From assembly GCA_009746045.1 (NCBI GenBank), contig RPFO01000213.1:4262411-4326410 (forward strand): a stretch of 64,000 bases of DNA, in the 5' to 3' direction. Source of the stretch: Mesostigma viride. Taxonomy: Eukaryota; Streptophyta; Mesostigmatophyceae; Mesostigmatales; Mesostigmataceae. The notes under the pieces were generated by a model. It was not told the origin of the DNA and ran no database searches. It was given only the letters and a program-made list of their open reading frames with translations. Below, piece after piece: positions 1-11,800 of the stretch. How positions within the stretch are numbered: the first letter of the stretch is position 1; each line of letters starts with the position of its first letter. A program made the translations under genes and the position numbers.

Positions 1-1906
1 CATCCATCCATCCATCCATCCATCCATCCATCCATCCATCCATCCATCCATCCATCCATCCATCCATCCATCCATCCATCCATCCATCCATCCATCCATC
101 CATCCATCCATCCATCCATCCATCCATCCATCCATCCATCCATCCATCCATCCATCCATCCATCCATCCATCCATCCATCCATCCATCCATCCATCCATC
201 CATCCATCCATCCATCCATCCATCCATCCATCCATCCATCCATCCATCCATCCATCCATCCATCCATCCATCCATCCATCCATCCATCCATCCATCCATC
301 CATCCATCCATCCATCCATCCATCCATCCATCCATCCATCCATCCATCCATCCATCCATCCATCCATCCATCCATCCATCCATCCATCCATCCATCCATC
401 CATCCATCCATCCATCCATCCATCCATCCATCCATCCATCCATCCATCCATCCATCCATCCATCCATCCATCCATCCATCCATCCATCCATCCATCCATC
501 CATCCATCCATCCATCCATCCATCCATCCATCCATCCATCCATCCATCCATCCATCCATCCATCCATCCATCCATCCATCCATCCATCCATCCATCCATC
601 CATCCATCCATCCATCCATCCATCCATCCATCCATCCATCCATCCATCCATCCATCCATCCATCCATCCATCCATCCATCCATCCATCCATCCATCCATC
701 CATCCATCCATCCATCCATCCATCCATCCATCCATCCATCCATCCATCCATCCATCCATCCATCCATCCATCCATCCATCCATCCATCCATCCATCCATC
801 CATCCATCCATCCATCCATCCATCCATCCATCCATCCATCCATCCATCCATCCATCCATCCATCCATCCATCCATCCATCCATCCATCCATCCATCCATC
901 CATCCATCCATCCATCCATCCATCCATCCATCCATCCATCCATCCATCCATCCATCCATCCATCCATCCATCCATCCATCCATCCATCCATCCATCCATC
1001 CATCCATCCATCCATCCATCCATCCATCCATCCATCCATCCATCCATCCATCCATCCATCCATCCATCCATCCATCCATCCATCCATCCATCCATCCATC
1101 CATCCATCCATCCATCCATCCATCCATCCATCCATCCATCCATCCATCCATCCATCCATCCATCCATCCATCCATCCATCCATCCATCCATCCATCCATC
1201 CATCCATCCATCCATCCATCCATCCATCCATCCATCCATCCATCCATCCATCCATCCATCCATCCATCCATCCATCCATCCATCCATCCATCCATCCATC
1301 CATCCATCCATCCATCCATCCATCCATCCATCCATCCATCCATCCATCCATCCATCCATCCATCCATCCATCCATCCATCCATCCATCCATCCATCCATC
1401 CATCCATCCATCCATCCATCCATCCATCCATCCATCCATCCATCCATCCATCCATCCATCCATCCATCCATCCATCCATCCATCCATCCATCCATCCATC
1501 CATCCATCCATCCATCCATCCATCCATCCATCCATCCATCCATCCATCCATCCATCCATCCATCCATCCATCCATCCATCCATCCATCCATCCATCCATC
1601 CATCCATCCATCCATCCATCCATCCATCCATCCATCCATCCATCCATCCATCCATCCATCCATCCATCCATCCATCCATCCATCCATCCATCCATCCATC
1701 CATCCATCCATCCATCCATCCATCCATCCATCCATCCATCCATCCATCCATCCATCCATCCATCCATCCATCCATCCATCCATCCATCCATCCATCCATC
1801 CATCCATCCATCCATCCATCCATCCATCCATCCATCCATCCATCCATCCATCCATCCATCCATCCATCCATCCATCCATCCATCCATCCATCCATCCATC
1901 CATCCA
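1..1906. repeat. (CATC)n tetranucleotide array, about 476 copies
   Basis: Uninterrupted CATC repeats from the first base to about 1906. No variant units are visible, unlike the two other arrays of this motif in the window (4031-5146 and 56079-57331). The array runs off the left edge, so its full length is unknown. It abuts block A of the duplicated module (1907-4030). Long peptides (MDGW or PSIH repeats) read through such arrays are translation artefacts. A perfect array of this length may also be a consensus collapse or expansion by the assembler. Confidence 0.97.
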
Positions 1907-4030
1907 TACATTTCTTGTTTTTGGTCCATTGGAGTTCCTTCCCACCAAGAGAAACATTTATTTTACATTTTTGTGTGCTAGGCTTTATACGGACAGCCTA
2001 TACCACACCTTCAAACTCAGTGCACATCATTATCAAGTTGGTTATTGTAGCACCATGCTGGGGGCCCAGCATACTCGAACACAAGGTGTTGCCCCTCTTA
2101 GCAGCGTGGGTGGGTGGGTGGGAGCTGAAAAGAGGCCTCCCTACGTCCCCTACACCACTCTAAGTACTGACTATCATTCACATTGCGCCACGCAGGCCTG
2201 CCGGCTGGCGCAGGTACAAGGTGTACTGACTGCCAATCACAGTTGCGCCACGCCTGGCGGCTGGCGCAGGTAACAAGGTCTAGTGACGTACGTTAGAAGC
2301 TACCTAGGCCTGCACTCCGGAACCACACTCAGCCTAGGCACAAAAAGGGCCGGCCGGTGCAGTACCCTCGTGACAAGCGCTAGTCTTACGCTACCTACGG
2401 CAGGTCGGTCCCCTTTGAGCCCGTCCACGCGTCATATATAAAATGAGCGAAGCTCAGCAAATACATTTCTTGTTTTTGGTCCATTGGAGTTCCTTCCCAC
2501 CAAGAGAAACATTTATTTTACATTTTTGTGTGCTAGGCTTTATACGGACAGCCTATACCACACCTTCAAACTCAGTGCACATCATTATCAAGTTGGTTAT
2601 TGTAGCACCATGCTGGGGGCCCAGCATACTCGAACACAAGGTGTTGCCCCCACACCTCCTTCCTGGCCACCAAGGCTGTCGCCAACCTTGGTGCCGATTT
2701 TCTTTCCGCCCATGGCCCCCCTCCTGCACGCTGCCACGGCTGTACTGCCGCCCCCGTGTGGCCGCTACGGTTTCCCGGCGGACGCAGGGCGGCACCCATG
2801 TCGTTCCCCCCGTTAGGGGGGCGGTTTCCAGCGGCTGCTCATTAGGCCTTACGCCCCCGGACCGTCTCTCACAAGCCCAGGACCCATCACCAGCCCCACC
2901 CCCGAGGCTGGGATTTCCCGGCATTGAAACCTTTGTGGCGATAGGCCCTCTACCCTACCAAGGCCTTGGCTTGGAAACTGCTTAGCCAAGGCCCTGACCA
3001 GGGCTTGTGTTGTTGTAGGAAATTTTTTATGGCATAGATATGCCCCCCTGGCTGAACCGAACTCTTTATCGCTTTTCCTATAATGCATCATACAGGATAA
3101 AAACAAGGCGATAAAACAGCAAGAATTTCAGCCCCGCCAGGCGAACATTCTTTGCTGAAAAACTGGGCAATGATGAAGAGCGCGCTCCTCCCACCAAGAT
3201 TCGCTCCAGCCCCGCATCCTCCCCGAAACTCCCGTCTGGCCACAGGCCGAAAGATCGGGTCCGCTGTCAGGCTCCTGGCAGTTATGGGCTACCCTGGCAC
3301 CCCGCGCTAGCCATCTCCACGTTTAAGGCAGATTCGCCTCCACCTGTGATTCTTTCCACCGTAGCCGCTGGCCCTGGCCTGTATGGCTCCTTCCCTGACG
3401 TTGTCCGACTAAAATCGCAGCTTCCCCAGTGTCAGGAAGCCGCTTGCCGCACCCAGGGGTAGAGGGGAATCGTCAGTGGGCCCAGCGCCGGAAATCACAC
3501 CATTTTACTCAAAACGTAGAGCCCCCCACCCAACAACCATTACCGTGGCCTGTAACGGTGGGTGGCGAACATAAAGACCTTTATTCCAGGCCTCTCCACG
3601 CCCGGAGAGGCCGATAGCATCGTCTTACATTCAGCGCAGCCGCCATAGCGGCCAGCCGACCTTGCCAGCAAATGCTGGGATCAAGTTGCGAAGCTGAAAA
3701 GAGGCCTCCCTACGTCCCCTACACCACTCTAAGTACTGACTATCATTCACATTGCGCCACGCAGGCCTGCCGGCTGGCGCAGGTACAAGGTGTACTGACT
3801 GCCAATCACAGTTGCGCCACGCCTGGCGGCTGGCGCAGCTAACAAGGTCTAGTGACGTACGTTAGAAGCTACCTAGGCCTGCACTCCGGAACCACACTCA
3901 GCCTAGGCACAAAAAGGGCCGGCCGGTGCAGTACCCTCGTGACAAGCGCTAGTCTTACGCTACCTACGGCAGGTCGGTCCCCTTTGAGCCCGTCCACGCG
4001 TCATATATAAAATGAGCGAAGCTCAGCAAA
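1907..4030 (+). repeat. Duplicated A/B module between two CATC arrays
   Basis: Block A (about 190 bp, from ACATTTCTTGTTTTTGG to the GTTGCCCC stretch) occurs at 1907-2096 and again at 2462-2650, nearly identical. Block B (about 335 bp, from GCTGAAAAGAGGCC to GAGCGAAGCTCAGCAAAT) occurs at 2127-2461 and 3694-4030, nearly identical. The order is CATC array, A, B, A, unique spacer, B, CATC array, as expected from unequal exchange or repeated insertion of an A-B unit. Block B ends with a TATA-like CATATATAAA a few bases before an ATG. The spacer 2651-3693 holds no recognisable gene; ORFs in it are short and overlap in several frames. Confidence 0.85.
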
Positions 4031-5146
4031 TCCATCCATCCATCCATCCATCCATCCATCCATCCATCCATCCATCCATCCATCCATCCAGCCATCCAGC
4101 CATCCAGCCATCCAGCCATCCAGCCATCCAGCCATCCAGCCATCCAGCCATCCAGCCATCCAGCCATCCAGCCACCCATCCATCCATCCATCCAGCCATC
4201 CATCCATCCATCCATCCATCCATCCATCCATCCATCCATCCATCCATCCATCCATCCATCCATCCATCCATCCATCCATCCATCCATCCATCCATCCATC
4301 CATCCATCCATCCATCCATCCATCCATCCATCCATCCATCCATCCATCCATCCATCCATCCATCCATCCATCCATCCATCCATCCATCCATCCATCCATC
4401 CATCCATCCATCCATCCATCCATCCATCCATCCATCCATCCATCCATCCATCCATCCATCCATCCATCCATCCATCCATCCATCCATCCATCCATCCATC
4501 CATCCATCCATCCATCCATCCATCCATCCATCCATCCATCCATCCATCCATCCATCCATCCATCCATCCATCCATCCATCCATCCATCCATCCATCCATC
4601 CATCCATCCATCCATCCATCCATCCATCCATCCATCCATCCATCCATCCATCCATCCATCCATCCATCCATCCATCCATCCATCCATCCATCCATCCATC
4701 CATCCATCCATCCATCCATCCATCCATCCATCCATCCATCCATCCATCCATCCATCCATCCATCCATCCATCCATCCATCCATCCATCCATCCATCCATC
4801 CATCCATCCATCCATCCATCCATCCATCCATCCATCCATCCATCCATCCATCCATCCATCCATCCATCCATCCATCCATCCATCCATCCATCCATCCATC
4901 CATCCATCCATATCCATCCATCCATCCATCCATCCATCCATCCATCCATCCATCCATCCATCCATCCATCCATCCATCCATCCATCCATCCATCCATCCA
5001 TCCATCCATCCATCCATCCATCCATCCATCCATCCATCCATCCATCCATCCATCCATCCATCCATCCATCCATCCATCCATCCATCCATCCATCCATCCA
5101 TCCATCCATCCATCCATCCATCCATCCATCCATCCATCCATCCATC
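4031..5146. repeat. (CATC)n array with CAGC variant block
   Basis: About 279 tetranucleotide units. The first 170 bp contain alternating CATC and CAGC variants, the remainder is nearly pure CATC with one CATATC interruption near 4910. The array is followed immediately by a retroelement 3' hairpin and (TAAT)n tail (5147-5205), so it lies inside the 3' UTR of a non-LTR-type element. Confidence 0.95.
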
Positions 5147-5206
5147 GGGGTTAATGCTCCGTGACTCCCCAACGGGAGCACGAGTCTAATTAATTAATTA
5201 ATTAAT
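5147..5206 (+). mobile_element. Retroelement 3' end: hairpin plus (TTAA)n tail
   Basis: The segment reads GTGACTCCCCAACGGGAGCAC followed by GAGTC and a short (TAAT)n run. CTCCCC-AAC-GGGAG can fold into a hairpin. The same hairpin and tail recur at 21805-21851, 22735-22791 and 57335-57384 on +, and reversed near 61174-61210 and 61985-62030. I infer it to be the 3' terminus recognised by a reverse transcriptase, with TTAA repeats in place of poly(A). Confidence 0.75.
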
Positions 5207-5215
5207 GGCTGCATG

Positions 5216-6270
5216 TTTGCAAGGGGCGCGTGGACACGCTTGCTCTAGACCCGCTAGAGTTTGGGTGGGTCCTCACATTTGGCGGCACCCCAATGACGAC
5301 TGAAGTGCCTTTTCGAGTGCACGGCAGACTGGGGATACCGGCTTCTTCTACATAAACATCACAAGATGCACCCGGGTCGCCTGGGCCGGGCTACACCTGG
5401 ATCAAGAACATATTACCTTGGCAGTTCAGTTGATCACCCATTGGTTGACAAACGGGCCACCGACGTCCAGCACCTCATGCTTATGCATCGAGCCATGAGC
5501 CATCGGGGTCAACTCCCAACTGCACCATCGGCGGGTACTCCCACATGTACACGGCGGCGTGCTTATGCAACTTTCCAGATGAAACAATCGAGCAGAGATT
5601 TCTGGACTGCCAACTCGTAGGGGTTTGGCAATGGCTTCTTAATTGGTATATGGGCAAAGTGAATGGCTATTACATCTCCACCCACCGTCACACTATCAAG
5701 GAGACAACCGTCACACTATCTACGGTTATTTTCGGCATCATGGGATTACCGACGGGACGCGAGCCTCACAGCCCGCCGGATGAGTGGCATGGACGGACTA
5801 TATGGCATACGCACGACGATGCTTCACACCCGCATCATGATATGGCAAGTACGCCGGCAACGAGACCGTATTCACGTTACGTGCCGAGTACTACACTAGA
5901 TCTAGAGGTGCAGTGGTCCGCCGGTTTCAGTTATCTCCTCTTGGAACCTGGCCATGCTTCGTTACTGGCTCTTGGCGACGAAACAACACAAAGTATGGGA
6001 CCCGGGCCCTAACCGACAATGCCCCGGCCCGAGCCCACTGGAATGAGTCTTCCATGCACTCATGGGGATGAACAAGGTCCGCGGTAGCCGGTTTACCGAC
6101 TTATGCCGGACGACGATATATCTTCAGTAAAATGGCTACCATGGTCGCAGGGCGCGCCTTAAATTTAAAACGGGCACCCCAATTTAAGCACACCTAGGCA
6201 TTTTAGGCTATTTATGGCATAACTGTTATATGGAAATAAACTAACACCCATTTCACCGGGAAAAAAATTA
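5216..6270 (+). pseudogene. LINE ORF2 3' fragment, zf-RVT type, copy 1
   Basis: A degraded C-terminal end of a non-LTR retrotransposon polyprotein. Frames near 5340-5620 and 5545-5760 give peptides parallel to the better copy at 6985-7757: HPLVDKRATDVQHL matches HPLIDRRATDVQHL, and CNFPDETIEQRFLDC matches CTNPTETVEHRFLWC. The Cys/His pattern is that of the zf-RVT domain at the end of plant-type LINE ORFs. Frameshifts separate the pieces. The 3' end (GGAAATAAACTAACACCCATTT, then an A-rich run near 6250-6280) corresponds to the 3' end of copy 2 near 7727-7757. No reverse transcriptase core is present, so it is 5'-truncated and inactive. Confidence 0.75.
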
Positions 6271-6299
6271 AAAATTAACAATGCGGACTAGGGTTGGGT

Positions 6300-6600
6300 C
6301 CACGAGTACTAAGTCCACGAGTACAAAAGGCGAGTACCGAGTAGTGAGTACTACTCACTACTCGGTACTCGCCTTTTTTTTGGAGCCCGAGTACTACTCG
6401 TTACTCGTACTCGCCTACTTTTTTGAGCTCGAGTACTACTCGTTACTCGTACTCGCCTACTTTTTTTAGCACGAGTACTTACTACTCGTTACTCGTAAGT
6501 ACTCGCCTTCTTTTTCTGAGCCCGAGTAGTACTCGGTACTCGTACTCGCCGACTTTTTTAAGCCTGAGTAGTACTCGGTACTCGTACTCGCTGCCCAAAA
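6300..6600. repeat. CGAGTAC palindromic minisatellite, block 1
   Basis: About five degenerate units of roughly 55-60 bp. Each has a palindrome-rich stretch of CGAGTACTACTCG and GTACTCGTACTCGCC followed by a T-rich spacer ending in GAGC. Both strands are rich in GAGTACTC, so single-stranded DNA could form multiple hairpins. The block ends CGCTGCCCAAAATCCAGCGTGG, the same join seen at the end of block 2. Confidence 0.9.
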
Positions 6601-6756
6601 TCCAGCGTGGACCCAACCCTAGTGCTGCCGGCCATTAATATTTGTTGTCTCTTTTCATAAAGTATTGTTATTTTCAGAAAGTATATATATATTTGGCCCG
6701 TTACTTCATAGTTTTTTTTGTAAATTTTAGGGAAATTATATCAGCCAATAGTATCG

Positions 6757-6984
6757 CAGGTACTCGAGTACTACTCGAGTACTACTCGTTACTCGTACTC
6801 GCCTTCTTTTTCTGAGCCCGAGTAGTACTCGGTACTCGTACTCACCTACTTTTTTGAGCTCGAGTACTACTCGCTACTCGTACTCGCCGGCTTTTTCTGA
6901 GCCCGAGTACTCGGTACTCGTACTCGCCGACTTTTTTTAGCCTGAGTAGTCGGTACTCGGTACTCGTACTCGCTGCCCAAAATC
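6757..6984. repeat. CGAGTAC palindromic minisatellite, block 2
   Basis: Four units of the same minisatellite as block 1, in the same orientation. The block starts CGCAGGTACTCGAGTAC and ends in the same GCTGCCCAAAATCC sequence. It then runs directly into the LINE fragment at 6985. Shared unit structure and a shared exit sequence indicate one duplicated array inside the 6289-7778 element. Confidence 0.9.
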
Positions 6985-7757
6985 CAGCGTGGACACGCTG
7001 GGGCGCTACTGAGTGGCCTGGCCACACCTGGGTCCGCAACATCACCCTCGCCGCTGACCACCCGCTGATTGATCGCCGCGCGACCGACGTACAACACCTC
7101 TTGATGCACCGGTCCATCGGGGTCGGGGAGATCCTCCACCGGCGATTTCAACACCCTGCTACATGTTTATGTACCAACCCCACTGAAACTGTGGAACACC
7201 GATTTTTATGGTGTAACCTCCAGGGAGTTTGGACCTGGTTGATTGGTTTATGGGCAGCCTGGACGTCTGAGCCTATCATACCGGTGTCTACCCGCTCAAT
7301 TATCTTTGGCATCACTGGCACCCCTGGCCTTGAGCTCACCTTTTCACAACAAGCGTGGATATGGCTCCGCACATGCATGTTATATACAATCTGGACGGTG
7401 CGAAACGATGTGGTGTTCAATAGGCGCACAGTTTTCGACAAAGCTGGGGTTCTCTCACGCTTCATTTACCTATGGAACTCCGGCATGCGACGCTACTGGA
7501 TGGTTGCAAATGAACAAAACAAAATCTGGGACCCTGGCGCGGACCAGGATAAGCCCAGCCCACTTGAGATCTTTCATGACCTCATGGGCAAAAACAGGAT
7601 CTTTACCCACATGCCCAATGACAACCCATTAGAAGTCCAGTGGCTTCCGTGGTCTAGTAAGGCTCCGTTTTAGCCACTGACATCTTGATACCCTAGGCTT
7701 AGCAGGGATTACCTACTGGCTATATTTGGAATAAACGTACACCTATTTACCTGGAAA
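6985..7757 (+). pseudogene. LINE ORF2 3' fragment, zf-RVT domain, copy 2
   Basis: An open frame runs to the stop at 7671-7673. It encodes a typical LINE C-terminus: CTNPTETVEHRFLWCN (zinc-coordinating pattern of the zf-RVT family), a Trp-rich stretch, then TIWTVRNDVVFNRR, matching the W-x2-RN-x2-F motif common in plant LINE ORFs. The 5' side is fused to the minisatellite, so reverse transcriptase and endonuclease are absent. The 3' end (about 7640-7757) recurs reversed at 49010-49115. The fragment lies inside the hAT-like element and was probably carried or captured by it. Confidence 0.8.
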
Positions 7758-7786
7758 TCCAGCGTGGACCCAACCCTAATGCGGAC

Positions 7787-8892
7787 GGTGTGTAACCAAA
7801 CTTACCCGGAAGAAATTGGTGTTCGCCACTCCAGACTCCGCGCGGGGCGGCACGTCTTTACCCGAATCTTTCTTTCAGAGATTCGGGGCAAACTAGTAGG
7901 TCCGACTAGGTCCGACTCCACAGACGAAGTACTTTCCGTACATGCGGTTAATGAAATTAACCGTCCGGGAAAGACAGGTTCAATGCACTTGCAGATACAG
8001 TTGGGACGGTTGGGACAGTTGGGATCTTGGTTGTGAGAATTTCATGCAAAGATGCTGTCAATCATCATTGCACTGCCAGCTCGACATCAATGCCACGTCC
8101 TACTGTACACGGCGCCGTTAGACTTTTGAGAGCAGAACGACTGTTGCACCAGCCCCGGCAATCAGTTCCGGCAAAAGGCACGGCAAGGCGTTACGATCAC
8201 GCTCAAATGGAACAAAAACCAGGTGAAGGCCGAACGCACTGATTGGTCGAATGTTCCAGGTCTTTCGGGAATTTCTCACCAGTCCCCCCCGCTGATCAAA
8301 AAGGGCAAGCAGTGTCACGTTTGTTAACCGAAAAGCACACTAAAAGCTGAATTGCCTGTTAGATTCGCATGAAGTACGGATTTACTCTGGCGATGATAGT
8401 ATTCACAATTGGTGGGTAGTCGAAAAATCAATGTTCAGTATGACAACTGTTATAGGAGCGGCCGGAACGGGCAAGGGCCCAGCGAATCGAAAAACCGCAG
8501 GACAAGATTGCAGGCTGACAATCCAACTGGTTCCGCGCCAAGGCAACTGCAAGTCGATCCGTACAACGGCAAAATATCCTCGAAAAAAAGACCCAGAAAG
8601 CAACCTAAAGCGACGCTTTTTCTGGCAAGCGCAGTCTGGCTGGGTGAAGTGGCGTAAAATGCTAATCAGATTGGAACTCGTGTCGTAACCGTTTTCGAAT
8701 CGATTCCGTCCATTGCGTTGCACGATTTTTGTCGAGATATTTTGCTTGACGTCGACGGAAAAACGTGCGCACGAAAGACAACAGCCTTGGAAACTGGAGA
8801 CATTGTCGAGGAATTCGGGGCTAGCTATGCGCTTTTCTTGCGGCTAGAACATGATGTATGAAAGCGTTGAAACAATTCAAGTGTAGTTGAAA
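7787..8892. other. Unassigned DNA upstream of the ELF3-like gene
   Basis: No recognisable gene. Short ORFs on both strands overlap (8027-8242, 8409-8723) and none shows a family motif. The right part probably includes the promoter and 5' UTR of the ELF3-like gene starting at 8893. I could not assign a transcription start. Confidence 0.5.
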
Positions 8893-11800
8893 ATGTCTAG
8901 CGATGCGCCTGGTGATGGGCATGGCACGGTTGGAGCTCTTTTTCCGCGAATGCAGTCTACAGGCACGGGGCAAAAGGAGAAGGGGCGCCTTCCGCCACCG
9001 AGGAATAGGATGGCCATGACATTTGATACCGCCGTCAGTAGCGGAAGCGGAGCAGAAGGGAGGCAAGGCTTTTCGAACCCTGTCGCGGATTTACCTTGGG
9101 CTACGGGTCGCGGTGGGGTAAGTTTTTGCTCACGTCGGGTATCTATGGGCGCAGAATTGCATACTTGGATCCCGTGTCGCTTAGGTCCCGTCCGGAAGGT
9201 TGTTGGTACTAGATGGTATTTGTAGACACGGTAGTCGAACGACGGATGCTTTTCGATTTCGGCAGTCACATGGAGAGTTATTTATCACCATTGTCTATGC
9301 ATCGGTTAGGTGGCCAGCGGTTTAGATCGTTGTTAGCATGCTCCTTACATGGGCTGATTGGTTAAATTTACTAATTGTTTCCTGAGATGATGCGTCCGTA
9401 ACGACTTGGTGTCTGTCGTGCATAGCAGGTCTACGATGTACCGATGGTTTACAACGGGGGGTATTACATGCCACAAGACCGGCCATACCACGCGCGGGGC
9501 CGCATCCCCGTCGCGTACCCGGCATCCGGGCCCGTGAATTCCGGCAGCAGTGGCCGGATGCCGGCCATGAGCAGCGATTACGGCTGCTCGGGCTACTCGG
9601 GCCCCTCCCACGTTCGAGGCAACGCGATGACCTGGCAGCAATACCTCGCGACGCCGTATGCGCACCACGAGCCGGCGCACTCTGGTTATGTCTCCCAGGG
9701 AGATCGGTGCAGCGACGGCGGGCCGCCTGTCCAATTTTTCTCCCAGGGGGGCGCAGAGCCGATGTACTATGCGTCGCCTGGCCCTGTTGATGAGGACATG
9801 TACAGTGTCCCGGACACAGGGTCCCTCCCGACCACTCGTGGCCGCGGGGGCATGCCCTCGAGCAGTGACGGTCTGTTGCAGCTGCCACCGAAGCAGTCTT
9901 ACGGCAAGCAACAGCAGCAGCAAGCGCCCCTCCCCCCCTCCTCCGGGGACCCATTTGGGGTCACAAGGAGTGTGGAGGGGAGCGCTCCGTCCAAGTCGAC
10001 GCAGGACCAGCTGCAGGGGCAATCCCAGGGGCAAGGTCAGGGGAAAGGGGCGGCCTCAGGCAGCCGGCGTCAGTTGAAGCCCGCCATCTCATCCAGGGAG
10101 CGATGGGCGTGGTGGGCGTGGCGGCTCCTGTGCAAGCCGACCCGGTCGAATAATTCTGGCGGCAGCGGCGGGGCCACGAGTGGGCGTGACCGGGACCGTC
10201 GTGTGGTGACCAACGCCAGAAAGAGCGGGGCATCAAGCACCGGGGGCGGCCAGGGGTCGGCCTCGGGGGTTGTGAACCAGGGGCCCACGGGCGGGGCAGC
10301 TGCTGCCATGGATGCCCGCATGCGTGACGTCGCAGGGAAGGCCGGCGGGGCGCAGGAGGCTGCCGGCAGCGGGAATAAACGGGGAGGAGGGAGCGGGGGG
10401 AGTGGCGGCGAGGCTCCCAGCAGTGGCAACAAGGCCGGCTCCACGGATAATGATAACAGCGGGGATAACCGTGCAGAGGCCAAATCAGGGGAGGGGGTCG
10501 GCGCGCACGGTAGCGGGCAGGGTTCTGGGGGAGGGAATAGTCCCTGTGAGGACCTGGGGTCAGGGGATAGAAGTGGGGAGGGATCGGGGGGCGGTGGGAG
10601 CAGCCCTTGCGAGGATAATGGGAGTGGTGAGGGGTCGGGGGGTGGGGGCAGCCCCCATGAGGATAACGGGAGTGGGGAGGGGTCCGGCGGGGGTGCCCCT
10701 GCGTGTGACGACATGGACCAGGATCGAGACAGGGACGCAGCCGCCCAGGGGGGCAGCAACAACCGGGTGGAGCAGCACTCGATCGCGGGCGGTGGGGGTG
10801 AGGAGATGGCCAATGCGGCCGCGGACGAGACGGTGGCGATCAACAGCAGTGCCAAGGGGGACAGCAACAACGCGAGGGTGGGGCATGGGGTGGCGGAGTA
10901 CCACCTGCATCACCAGGTAGGGGCTAGGATTCAGAACAGTGACCCTTCCCCATTGGTCGGAAGTAGGGTGCGGGGCGATAGATCAGGGCACTTTGTGGCG
11001 GCGAGTGGGGTCGGATGGGCCGAATCTAGGGGCGTTTCCGGCTGTGAAAGGGGTTCTTTTTTTGGGAGGGGGGGAGGGGGACGGGCGGGCTTCTGCATGA
11101 GGGTTGTTGTGGTGGTCAAAGGGGTTGAATGGCACAGGGATTGGGTTTGGGGGGGGGGAGACGTGAGTGCCGAGGGGGGCGCTCTTCTGTTTGTTTGTGA
11201 AGTGCTATGTATTAGAACCAAGTATCACCGCATCACCAAGGTTAGTGGCTGGCAGTGTTAGAAATTTTGAACTGTATAAATGTAGGGGTTTGGGTTGGTT
11301 GGGGATGTGGGGCGTGGGGCGCGCGTTTGATTGGTGTGGTAGCTGTTGGGTAGGTGGCTGGTGGTGGCGTCTTTCTGGTTCAGGAAATGTTTGAAGTGGA
11401 TTGTCGGGCCAAAGGTAATCCGCCGCCTACAGCTTTGCAAGCACCCCCCTAAAACATGCATGTGCAGTATGCCCTGGTCATTTCTTTGGGGGGGGGGGGG
11501 GGCGGAGCTTCGGTTCTGGTGGTATATCCCGTTCCTGTTGCAACCCACCCATCGTCTCCGTCTTTACTCTGTCCTTCTCTCTCGTTTGTGTCTGCTGTCC
11601 GCTGCTGCTGCATGTATGTAGTATAGGTGTATCTTATGTATCCGATATCTGGTCTGCGCTGGTTGTCTCATTGATACCTATGTAGTATAGGTGTATCTGT
11701 CTATCTACCTGTAGTGTATGTTTATCTATCCAAACATAGGTGGTTTCTTTACCAACAACCTGTCTGGGCTTCTCCCTTTGCTTGCCTGCTCCCGTGGCAC

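Larger units (their letters stand above)
6289..7778. mobile_element. hAT-like TIR element with perfect 8-bp TSD
   Basis: The element begins TAGGGTTGGGTCCACG (6289-6304) and ends with the exact inverse CGTGGACCCAACCCTA (7763-7778). It is flanked on both sides by ATGCGGAC (6281-6288 and 7779-7786). Perfect 16-bp TIRs plus an 8-bp TSD are the signature of hAT-superfamily transposition. It contains no transposase. Its cargo is two blocks of a palindromic CGAGTAC minisatellite and a LINE 3' fragment. A third TIR copy lies internally at 6606-6621, so a smaller 333-bp element (6289-6621) may be ancestral or nested. Confidence 0.85.

Noticed and set aside
1-1906. Telomere or centromere satellite
   Set aside because: CATC is not a known telomere repeat. 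Similar arrays here are embedded in retroelement 3' UTRs, so a telomere is not supported.
3964-5181. ORFs of several hundred residues made of MDGW or PSIH repeats (also 55858-57371)
   Set aside because: They are the translation of (CATC)n arrays, open in all frames of both strands because the repeat contains no stop codon.
10070-10870. Pro/Ser-rich minus-strand ORF
   Set aside because: Antisense shadow of the GC-rich ELF3-like exon 2.
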